A stretch of 51,774 nt of DNA, taken from the NCBI GenBank assembly GCA_028277915.1, contig JANQFJ010000041.1:1-51774 (forward strand). The letters are read 5' to 3'. Below, one piece after another: positions 18,486-25,020 of this stretch (within the stretch, counting starts at the first letter, position 1; every line of letters begins with the position of its first letter). The notes below the pieces were generated by a model. That model saw only the letters and a program-made list of their open reading frames with translations, had not been told where the DNA came from and did no database searches. The position numbers and the translations under genes were made by a program. The stretch is from Saprospiraceae bacterium (GTDB lineage Bacteria > Bacteroidota > Bacteroidia > Chitinophagales > Saprospiraceae).

Positions 18486-19667
18486 ATGTTAAAAAGTAAA
18501 CTACCCGTGCTAGGCATTCTGATGTGCCTGCCCTTCTTGTCTTTTTCTTCAGAAAAAGTCTCCACAGCTAAAGTTAAATTTTATTCAGCAACTGTTGATG
18601 TTCAATACGATCCGGGTATAGTTTTGAAATTCCGAACCTGTACTCGTGACAAGTGTCTCAGAACATTCTTTGAAAAGATGGAAGCTACCAATTACCAGGT
18701 TTTCTTAGATGATTTGATGAATTACAAAAAAATATTGAAATTAAATGATTGGTTCTTTTACAATTTTGTCAGAAAATCTGTAGAGGAAATCTATTCCAAA
18801 GAATCTCAAATTTACCAAACGTTGGTTTGTTGGTTTTTATTCACCAAAGCGGGATACGATACGCATCTCAATACGGCGATTAACAAATTTGTTTTTTTAA
18901 ATGTCGCCACAAAAGATAAGGTTTACAATACACCTTTTAGCCGATACGAAGGTAAAATATACATCAATTTGACTGCCTTATATTTTGGTTTGAATACTCG
19001 GAGAGCGCTTTATGAAATTCCTGCTTATAAAGCTTCTGATGGTGGGAAAATCTTTTCTTTTAAAATCGATCATTTACCAAATATTCCTGCACGAACTATA
19101 AAAAAAACAATTCAATTTAAATATGACAAAAAACCACATTCCATTGAAATTGAAGTTGATACAATTGCCAGGGCATTGATGAGTAATTATCCGGGAATTA
19201 AAGATAAGTATTATTTAAAAGTAGATCCGTCTGACAAATTGAAAGCCTCTTTATTACCGCAACTAAAGTCGTTTCTGGAAGGAAAGACTGATGAGGAAAA
19301 AGTACAATTCCTGGTTGCTTTTACCCGTACAGGATTTAAATACAAGCCTGATGAAGAACTATATCGCCGAAACAGGCCCATGATCCCCGAAGAGGTTTTG
19401 TTGAGTGAATATTCAGACCACGAAGACCGTTGTGCATTGTTTTATTTTTTGACAGATGAATTAACTGAGCTCAATGCTATTCCCATCCGATATTACGATG
19501 TTTTCTTTTCAATGGCTGTAAATCTGCCAACTCCTGTCGGAAATCCAGTGGATTATAACGGACAGAAATATTCTGTTTGTGATCCAACATGGCCGAATAA
19601 TTCTCAAAAAATTGGAATTTTCCCTCCGGGAATGACTAATGAGACTTTGGAAATAATTGATTTTTAA
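18486..19667 (+). CDS. Exported transglutaminase-fold protein, probably lacking catalytic Cys and His
   Basis: 393 residues with an N-terminal signal peptide (VLGILMCLPFLSFSS). The C-terminal third resembles the transglutaminase-like domain of Bacteroidota proteins whose core reads SDCEDRxALF, then a DHVxxAVNL segment, then YTVCEPT. Here the first is SDHEDRCALF, so the nucleophile position is His312. In the second, AVNLP is kept but the His position aligns with Phe340. The Asp-containing segment is kept as VCDPTWPN (Asp366). A Cys316 lies four residues from the normal place. I infer a pseudoenzyme; the alignment is from memory of the family and is less secure than the fold. Confidence 0.65.
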   Translation: MLKSKLPVLGILMCLPFLSFSSEKVSTAKVKFYSATVDVQYDPGIVLKFRTCTRDKCLRTFFEKMEATNYQVFLDDLMNYKKILKLNDWFFYNFVRKSVEEIYSKESQIYQTLVCWFLFTKAGYDTHLNTAINKFVFLNVATKDKVYNTPFSRYEGKIYINLTALYFGLNTRRALYEIPAYKASDGGKIFSFKIDHLPNIPARTIKKTIQFKYDKKPHSIEIEVDTIARALMSNYPGIKDKYYLKVDPSDKLKASLLPQLKSFLEGKTDEEKVQFLVAFTRTGFKYKPDEELYRRNRPMIPEEVLLSEYSDHEDRCALFYFLTDELTELNAIPIRYYDVFFSMAVNLPTPVGNPVDYNGQKYSVCDPTWPNNSQKIGIFPPGMTNETLEIIDF

Positions 19668-19677
19668 AATTGAAGGA

Positions 19678-19740
19678 CAATGGAGAAAGGATGAAAGAGG
19701 ATGAAGGATACTGCCACCTCCTCCCTTCCATCCTTCTTTC
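19678..19740. repeat. Purine/pyrimidine imperfect inverted repeat between convergent genes
   Basis: A purine-rich arm (GGAGAAAGGATGAAAGAGG, 19681-19706 or so) faces a pyrimidine-rich arm (CCTTCCATCCTTCTTTCT, 19724-19741) and they pair imperfectly. It lies between the plus-strand transglutaminase-fold gene and the minus-strand rnf operon end, so it may serve as a bidirectional terminator. Confidence 0.45.
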
Positions 19741-19781
19741 TAAACTAAATAATATATTACCATCAAAAGAAATCTTTAGAG

Positions 19782-19979
19782 TTATTTAATATTTTTAATG
19801 CTTAAAGTTGGTTTTTCGTTTGTACAATAATCCTCTACTCCACCGCAAGTGCAATGGCCACATGATGAATTCAGGTGATCAAAATGATTTTTGGTTTTCA
19901 TCTTTTTTGCAATAATTTGCACAATCACCCAACCTGCGCAAAGCGCTGCAAGACACAATATTGGTATAATATATTTCAT
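19782..19979 (-). CDS. Small Cys-rich membrane protein, NqrM-like candidate
   Basis: 65 residues from ATG 19979; a longer TTG-initiated frame reaches 20072 but overlaps the rnfA stop and adds a non-hydrophobic leader. It has one membrane helix (about 3-25), a basic stretch (KKMKTK), and then Cys40, Cys43, Cys45 and Cys52 in a CGHCTCGG...C arrangement. Vibrio NqrM, needed to insert iron into the membrane part of the related Na+-NQR complex, is also a small one-helix protein with a four-Cys cytoplasmic tail and is encoded at the end of the nqr operon. The position directly after rnfA supports an equivalent role for Rnf. Homology itself is not proven. Confidence 0.65.
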   Translation of the reverse strand: MKYIIPILCLAALCAGWVIVQIIAKKMKTKNHFDHLNSSCGHCTCGGVEDYCTNEKPTLSIKNIK

Positions 19980-19991
19980 TTTTAATTTTTT

Positions 19992-20047
19992 GTTGAAAGT
20001 TGGAAGTTGGAAGTCAGGAATCCAAAGATTGAATCCTGGCTTCCGCC
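19992..20047. repeat. Heptad-periodic repeat between rnfA and the NqrM-like gene
   Basis: Successive 7-bp units GTTGAAA, GTTGGAA, GTTGGAA, GTCAGGA, ATCCAAA, GATTGAA, TCCTGGC, TTCCGCC. The first three are near-identical; the rest drift but keep the period. Confidence 0.65.
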
Positions 20048-20068
20048 TTATCTCTTCCAGCTTCTTTT

Positions 20069-20644
20069 TCAAGAACTAAATAAACCGGCGAATCCCATAA
20101 ATGCCATGGAGATAATACCGGCAATAATTAAATTGATAGCTGAACCTTGTATAACGTTTGGGATATTTAGTATCCTGGTTTCTTCTCTTACTCCGGCTAA
20201 TAGAACTAAGGCTAAAGTTACACCTCCACCAGCTCCCAGGGCATAGATCATTCCTTCAACAAATCCGTAGCCTTTGTTAGTAGAAAACAATGCTAAACCA
20301 AGAATTGCACAATTTGTGGTAATAAGGGGCAAGAATATTCCCAGTGCCCGAAACAAGTCAGGACTTAGTTTTTTCAATGCCATTTCAACAAATTGAACAG
20401 AGCTTGCAATTACTATTATAAAACTGATCAATCTCAAATAAGGCGCATAAATCAAAACCCAGGTATTTAATACATAAGCACATGCTGCTGTGATCAGCAT
20501 AACAAAGATATTTGCCAAACCCAAGCGAAAAGCGGTCTCTAATTTACCGGAAACTCCAAGGAATGGACATAAACCCAAAAAATAGGATAAGGTGAAGTTG
20601 TTGATCAACAAAGCTGAAATAAATATCCACATCAAATTATCCAT
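20069..20644 (-). CDS. rnfA: Rnf complex membrane subunit RnfA
   Basis: 191 residues, six membrane helices, family RnfA/NqrE. The two half-helix cysteine segments that hold the intramembrane [2Fe-2S] cluster are visible: LGLCPFLGVSG near residue 25 and TTNCAILGLALF near residue 108. It sits in the inner membrane as the inverted-topology partner of RnfE. The gene starts 18 bp after rnfE ends. Because rnfB, not nqrF, is in the operon, I use Rnf naming. Confidence 0.93.
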   Translation of the reverse strand: MDNLMWIFISALLINNFTLSYFLGLCPFLGVSGKLETAFRLGLANIFVMLITAACAYVLNTWVLIYAPYLRLISFIIVIASSVQFVEMALKKLSPDLFRALGIFLPLITTNCAILGLALFSTNKGYGFVEGMIYALGAGGGVTLALVLLAGVREETRILNIPNVIQGSAINLIIAGIISMAFMGFAGLFSS

Positions 20645-20661
20645 AATATTCTTTTGTTTGC

Positions 20662-21309
20662 TTAATTCAGTTTTTGTTTAATTAAAGCTCGTTCTTTTTT
20701 CTTTTGAGAATACCAGTTAAAACCTAAAAGCAAAAAACCAAGCATAAAGAATCCACCGGGTGGTAATATCATCACTACCCACGGCTCAAAGCTGTCTCCA
20801 AATAATTGAATATTAAATAAACTTCCACTGCCTAGCACCTCCCTCGGAATTCCAATACACAGCATTGCAAATGTAAATCCGGCACTCATACCTAAAGCAT
20901 CCATGATGGATAATCCTACTGGATTTTTCGAAGCAAAGGCTTCCTGCCTGCCAAGTATTAAACAATTAACCACGATCAGTGCGATAAATGCCCCAAGTTC
21001 TTTATGAATTGCGGGTGTAAAAGCTGCCAAAGCAAAATCAACCACTGTAACAAATGTGGCGATTATAATAATATAGGCAGTTATCCGAACTTGCTTTGGA
21101 ATAATGGATTTAAAGGTTGACACTAAAATACTGGAACACAAAAGAACAAAGGTTGTTGCCAATCCCATTGCCAGACTATTAATGGCAGTATTTGTTACCG
21201 CTAAAGCTGGACACATGCCTAGTACTGCTACAAATACTGGGTTTTCGTCCCAGAGGCCTTTTAAAAATTCCTGTGCATTTTGGTTTTTATATTCTACTAG
21301 CTTATTCAT
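20662..21309 (-). CDS. rnfE: Rnf complex membrane subunit RnfE
   Basis: 215 residues, six membrane helices, family RnfE/NqrD. The conserved Cys segments are LGMCPALAVTNTA (about residue 33) and VVNCLILGRQEAFA (about 114). With RnfA it forms the antiparallel membrane pair around a [2Fe-2S] cluster. The ATG overlaps the rnfG stop by 8 bp, so the two are translationally coupled. The C-terminus is basic (YSQKKKERALIKQKLN). Confidence 0.93.
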   Translation of the reverse strand: MNKLVEYKNQNAQEFLKGLWDENPVFVAVLGMCPALAVTNTAINSLAMGLATTFVLLCSSILVSTFKSIIPKQVRITAYIIIIATFVTVVDFALAAFTPAIHKELGAFIALIVVNCLILGRQEAFASKNPVGLSIMDALGMSAGFTFAMLCIGIPREVLGSGSLFNIQLFGDSFEPWVVMILPPGGFFMLGFLLLGFNWYSQKKKERALIKQKLN

Positions 21310-22009
21310 GTTTTTCTGAAACCCTTATTTTATTTTCTTTGATATATTCGTCAATGTTGGTTTGCCAGACACCCATTGATTTGTTTAGTAATTTCACAAT
21401 CGCTTTTGAAGAGATGGTAGCTCCTGTAATGGTTTCTACTTCGTTTGCATTTTGTTTCTCTCCTTTTTTTACGGGGACAATTTCAGGCTCTACCGCAAGA
21501 GCACTAAAGTTTGTTTGAAAATCAGCATCTTTAAATATTTTATCTCCTAAACCAGGCGTCTCTTTACTTTCTAAAACTTCGAAGCCAATAATTACATTTT
21601 CTTTATCATCATAACCGAATATAGCACCGATCACATCCTGAAAACCCGGTTCATCACCTGGAATAGCAAAACCAATAAGTTCTTTATTTGTGTTGTATCC
21701 TGCATAAATCAATAATTCTTCCTTATCTGACTCTTCTTTATTATCGTCGCTAGCAACTTTTTCGATCAGTTTACCATCATCTAATTTTAAAGGTGTATAA
21801 GTTTCACATCCAGGCAATACTTTAAAAATTGCTCTTTTAATGGCAGCTTCTTTATTGGCCTTTATCATTGGATTGGTATAAATAAAAATACCTACCAAAA
21901 TAATCCCAGACATTAATCCGGCAATTCCTAACGCGAGTATCAGCCTGAAAGAACTGGGTTCTTTTTCTTCAATTAAATCAGGCAATACTTTACTTTGCTC
22001 TTCAGTCAT
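21302..22009 (-). CDS. rnfG: Rnf complex flavoprotein RnfG
   Basis: 235 residues with one N-terminal membrane helix (about 24-44) and an FMN-binding domain. The flavinylation motif is ETITGATISS, in which Thr198 should carry covalent FMN through a phosphoester bond placed by ApbE. The apbE gene is not in this window. RnfG faces the periplasm and hands electrons between the membrane [2Fe-2S] site and RnfD. It is slightly longer than many RnfG proteins because of an acidic insert (DDNKEESDKEELL, about residues 93-105). Confidence 0.93.
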   Translation of the reverse strand: MTEEQSKVLPDLIEEKEPSSFRLILALGIAGLMSGIILVGIFIYTNPMIKANKEAAIKRAIFKVLPGCETYTPLKLDDGKLIEKVASDDNKEESDKEELLIYAGYNTNKELIGFAIPGDEPGFQDVIGAIFGYDDKENVIIGFEVLESKETPGLGDKIFKDADFQTNFSALAVEPEIVPVKKGEKQNANEVETITGATISSKAIVKLLNKSMGVWQTNIDEYIKENKIRVSEKHE

Positions 22010-22019
22010 TACTGATTGT

Positions 22020-22047
22020 GTTTGAAGTTTGAAGTCCGAAGTTTCGT
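22020..22047. repeat. GTTTGAA heptad repeat upstream of rnfG
   Basis: Units GTTTGAA, GTTTGAA, GTCCGAA, GTTTCGT in a row, placed between rnfD and rnfG. It belongs to the same class of heptads as 19992-20047. Confidence 0.65.
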
Positions 22048-22054
22048 TCTACTT

Positions 22055-22162
22055 TCATTTAATTTTCTTTTTGAATGCTATCATCATATTCATCAAATTA
22101 AAGGAATCAGTATAATGGTTTCTAAATTCTTGTTCAGTAACATATTTCCAACTACCTCTCAT
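22055..22162 (-). CDS. Possible 35-residue small protein between rnfD and rnfG
   Basis: ATG 22162 overlaps the last codons of rnfD and the frame runs 35 codons to TGA at 22055. The product (MRGSWKYVTEQEF...MIAFKKKIK) is amphipathic with a basic end and no membrane helix. Its start fits translational coupling with rnfD, but I know no homologue and the frame could be chance. Confidence 0.25.
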   Translation of the reverse strand: MRGSWKYVTEQEFRNHYTDSFNLMNMMIAFKKKIK

Positions 22163-23159
22163 GGCCATAGGTTCTGATCTTAGTAAATCGATTGATTAAG
22201 GGCGTTGCTGCATTCATCAACAATATTGCATACATCACCCCTTCGGGCAGTCCGCCCCAATTCCTTATCAAAACGATTAAAATACCGATGCCTATTCCAA
22301 AAATCCAGGTTCCCTTTGGTGTTAAAGGTGATGTCACCAGATCAGTCGCCATATAAACTGTTCCCAACAACATTCCGCCAGATAGAATCATAAAAACCGG
22401 AGACGGGTAAATTTCAGGATTAATGAGGTAAAACACTCCTGAAAACAAGCTTACAGAAAGAATGATTGATAATGGAATTCTCCAGTTAATGATTTTTTTA
22501 AACAACAAATAAATTCCTGCGAGTATTATTAAAATCGCACATGTTTCACCGAGAGAACCTCCTGTGCTACCAATTAGCAAATCCATGATGTCAGTTGATA
22601 CATGATCGAATTTCATTTTTGCTAAAGGAGTAGCGCCTGTAGCGCCATCTACATTTACACCTTGGAATAAAGGAAACGCTGCATTTGTGCCTCTTAAACT
22701 AAAATACATTCCATCAGGAGGAGACCAGGTGGTTATGGCTGTTGGAAATGCCGCTTGCAGAAAAGCTCTTCCCAACAATGCGGGATTAAAAACATTTTGT
22801 CCTAATCCACCCCACATCGCTTTTCCCATGCCTATAGCAACCACTCCTCCGATAAATACCATCCACAAAGGAAATCCGGGGGGAAGTGTCAGCGCCAAAA
22901 GCAATCCTGTAATTAAGGCACTTCCATCTTTTAATGTTTTAAAAGGAGCTTCAGACTTATTAAATAACCACTCTGTAAATACACATGAAATCACTGCTGT
23001 CAATGATATCAAAAAGGCACTTAATCCAAAAAAATAATAGGAAACCAACACTATCGGAATCAAGGTATAAACCACAGTAAACATAATTCCAGGGGTGGTT
23101 TCCCGATCTTTTAGGAAAGGCGCTGTCGAGACCATTAATTTTCTACTCAAATCACTCAT
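22152..23159 (-). CDS. rnfD: Rnf complex membrane flavoprotein RnfD
   Basis: 335 residues, about ten membrane helices, family RnfD/NqrB. The flavinylation motif is VDGATGATPLAK with Thr177 as the expected FMN-bearing residue. The GLGQNVFNPALLGRAFL and GTVYMATDLVTSPLTPKG segments are conserved in the family. It carries out the ion-coupled transmembrane electron step with riboflavin and FMN. Its start is 498 bp from rnfC because a decayed gene and repeats interrupt the operon. Confidence 0.94.
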   Translation of the reverse strand: MSDLSRKLMVSTAPFLKDRETTPGIMFTVVYTLIPIVLVSYYFFGLSAFLISLTAVISCVFTEWLFNKSEAPFKTLKDGSALITGLLLALTLPPGFPLWMVFIGGVVAIGMGKAMWGGLGQNVFNPALLGRAFLQAAFPTAITTWSPPDGMYFSLRGTNAAFPLFQGVNVDGATGATPLAKMKFDHVSTDIMDLLIGSTGGSLGETCAILIILAGIYLLFKKIINWRIPLSIILSVSLFSGVFYLINPEIYPSPVFMILSGGMLLGTVYMATDLVTSPLTPKGTWIFGIGIGILIVLIRNWGGLPEGVMYAILLMNAATPLINRFTKIRTYGHER

Positions 23160-23194
23160 TTAATTTTTCGATATCTTTTTTGTAGAACTTGTAG

Positions 23195-23235
23195 TATTAA
23201 AAATATTTAGAGTGCCTAAACTACTTAACTCAGTT
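23195..23235. repeat. Nonamer-type periodic repeat, left flank of the IVP pseudogene
   Basis: About four units near 9 bp (GTAGTATTA, AAAATATTT, AGAGTGCCT, AAACTACTT), related to the TACTCTAAG / CTTAGAGTA units at 23627-23671 and 32241-32327. It overlaps the pseudogene's stop codon. Confidence 0.45.
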
Positions 23236-23581
23236 TCGCTGCAATTGAAGTAAACATCGCAAGTATTTCATTCGCTTCATTCAGTGTTAACTGTACTTTA
23301 TTAGCCTCAATCCAGTTTAGTTTATCTATAATCTCTAACCAATAAACCGTCTCGCTTGCTTCGCTTTCACATATTTTTATTTTATGTTTAAAATCAGCTT
23401 TGCTTCTTGATCGATTCGCTTCCCTTTAGTTTGCACCAACACTCGTTCCTGATTTTGTTATTTGATTTTTTATTACCCTCCCTTCTGGCGTTCCAGGCAA
23501 AGAAGTTGATAACCTAATAATACTAATAGCAAATTTTTTCGTTCTACTTTCTAATTGCTTACCAAATTCTTTGTTAGTCAT
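23225..23581 (-). pseudogene. Four-helix-bundle protein (23S rRNA IVP family), nonsense-mutated
   Basis: Reading the minus strand from ATG 23581 gives 118 codons to TAA at 23225, broken only by TAA at 23426-23428 (codon 52). The translation has the whole family: MTNKEFGKQLESRTKKFAI, LSTSLPGTPEGRVIKNQITK, SGTSVGAN, then the stop, then REANRSRSKADFKHKIKI, CESEASETVYWLEIIDKL and ending ANEILAMFTSIAAKLS. Family members read GANYREAN here, so a Tyr codon (TAT or TAC) became TAA by one substitution. The family is a small cytosolic helical bundle of unclear function, first seen in 23S rRNA intervening sequences. It interrupts the rnf operon between rnfC and rnfD and is bracketed by 9-bp periodic repeats. 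Confidence 0.85.
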
Positions 23582-23626
23582 TTTAGTATCTTATAATAAT
23601 GCATTGAGCATTTAAAACGTCTAAAA

Positions 23627-23671
23627 TACTCCAAGAACTCCAAATACTTTAAGTACTCTAAGTACTTTTCA
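23627..23671. repeat. TACTCTAAG nonamer repeat overlapping the end of rnfC
   Basis: Five 9-bp units in register: TACTCCAAG, AACTCCAAA, TACTTTAAG, TACTCTAAG, TACTTTTCA. The rnfC stop codon (23658-23660) and its last codons lie inside the array, so the repeat forms the 3' end of the gene. Confidence 0.75.
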
Positions 23672-25019
23672 ATTTCTCCCTCATAGCTTTTTCACGCAAA
23701 ATCCCTTTAGCCACTCTGAAGCTCTGAACTAATGGAATGCCTGATGGACATACATATGAACAGCTTGCACATTCAAAACAATCCATCACATTGTACTCCA
23801 GCATTTCATCCCATAATCCCTTCTTTGCCAATAATCCCATCATTGTTGGATTTAAAAATAAAGGACAAGCATCCACACATCTCCCGCATCGAATGCAACT
23901 GTATTCTTCAAAGTCTCTTACTTCATTCTGGCCCAATACCAGAATTCCTGAGGTACCTTTAACAACGGGAACATCAAGGCTTTTTTGGACAGCACCCATC
24001 ATGGGGCCTCCCAATAGAATCCTTGCAGCATCATCAGTGATTCCACCACACAATTCGATGACAGCTCTCATTGGAGTGCCAATGGGCACTAAAACATTTG
24101 CAGGTTTTTTTAATGCTGTCCCGGTTACAGTAACAATCCGTTCGATCAATGGTAATCCCTTTCTGAAATACTCTGAAATCGCTTTTATCGTTCCAACATT
24201 GCAAACCAACACTTCCAGGTCTAATGGCAATTTGCCACTTGGCACCTCTTTACCTAAAATTGCTGAAATCATCATTTTTTCCGCTCCTTGAGGGTATTTG
24301 ACTTTTAAAGGAACCACTTCGATTGGAAAGCTGTTTTTTGCAACCAAATTTGACAAAATTTCGATAGCATCCGGTTTGTTTGCTTCAATTGCTATATATG
24401 CTTTTTCAGCTTTTAAAAAACGATTCAGGATCAATATTCCGTCTATAATCGCTTCAGGATATTCTACCATTGTACGATGATCAGCTGTTAAAAATGGTTC
24501 ACATTCACAGCCATTAAGCATTATGTATTTGCAGTTTTTACCTTCCGGGATAGAAAACTTCACATGTGAAGGGAAAGCTGCTCCTCCCAGGCCAACTATA
24601 CCTGCATTCTGCACTGCAGAAATAAACCCTTTTGCATCCAATGATTCAAAATCAACAGGAGTTTCGACAGTTCTTTGAGTGCTGTATGGATCCGTTTTAA
24701 TTTTAATCCCCGGAAGTACGTCACCTTTAGGAGTATCAAATATTCCAATTTCACTAACTACGCCATCAACCGGCGAATGTAAGGCAACAGAAACAAAGCC
24801 GGCAGCATCTGCGATCTTTTCCCCTCTTTTTACTTTTTGCCCTTTAACGACCAAAGCTTTACTTGGAGCCCCAATATGCTGCCCTAATGGCAATGTGTAT
24901 TCATCGACAAAGGGCATCCTTTGAATTTTGCATTGGTTACTTAGTTCCTTAAACTCTTCAGGATGAACTCCGTGACTAAAGGTTAGAGTATTTTGTGGAA
25001 ATTTGGCTGTTGCTGACAT
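23658..25019 (-). CDS. rnfC: Rnf complex subunit RnfC
   Basis: 453 residues. N-terminal barrel-sandwich region (GQHIGAPSKALVVKGQKVKRGEKI, about 47-70), then the flavin/NADH-binding domain with VGLGGAAFPSHVKF (about 142-155) and the CECEPFLTADHRTM segment. Two [4Fe-4S] sites follow: CIRCGRCVDACPLFL and CFECASCSYVCPSGIPL. RnfC is the peripheral subunit that exchanges electrons with NAD(H). Length is typical of the short, non-repeat type. It begins 2 bp after the 1242-residue protein ends, so the two are tightly linked. Confidence 0.95.
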   Translation of the reverse strand: MSATAKFPQNTLTFSHGVHPEEFKELSNQCKIQRMPFVDEYTLPLGQHIGAPSKALVVKGQKVKRGEKIADAAGFVSVALHSPVDGVVSEIGIFDTPKGDVLPGIKIKTDPYSTQRTVETPVDFESLDAKGFISAVQNAGIVGLGGAAFPSHVKFSIPEGKNCKYIMLNGCECEPFLTADHRTMVEYPEAIIDGILILNRFLKAEKAYIAIEANKPDAIEILSNLVAKNSFPIEVVPLKVKYPQGAEKMMISAILGKEVPSGKLPLDLEVLVCNVGTIKAISEYFRKGLPLIERIVTVTGTALKKPANVLVPIGTPMRAVIELCGGITDDAARILLGGPMMGAVQKSLDVPVVKGTSGILVLGQNEVRDFEEYSCIRCGRCVDACPLFLNPTMMGLLAKKGLWDEMLEYNVMDCFECASCSYVCPSGIPLVQSFRVAKGILREKAMREKLKST

Positions 25020-25020
25020 G

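Noticed and set aside
23737-24291. Long open frame on the plus strand across rnfC
   Set aside because: It lies antisense to rnfC, whose Fe-S and flavin motifs are intact; the antisense translation has no recognisable domain.
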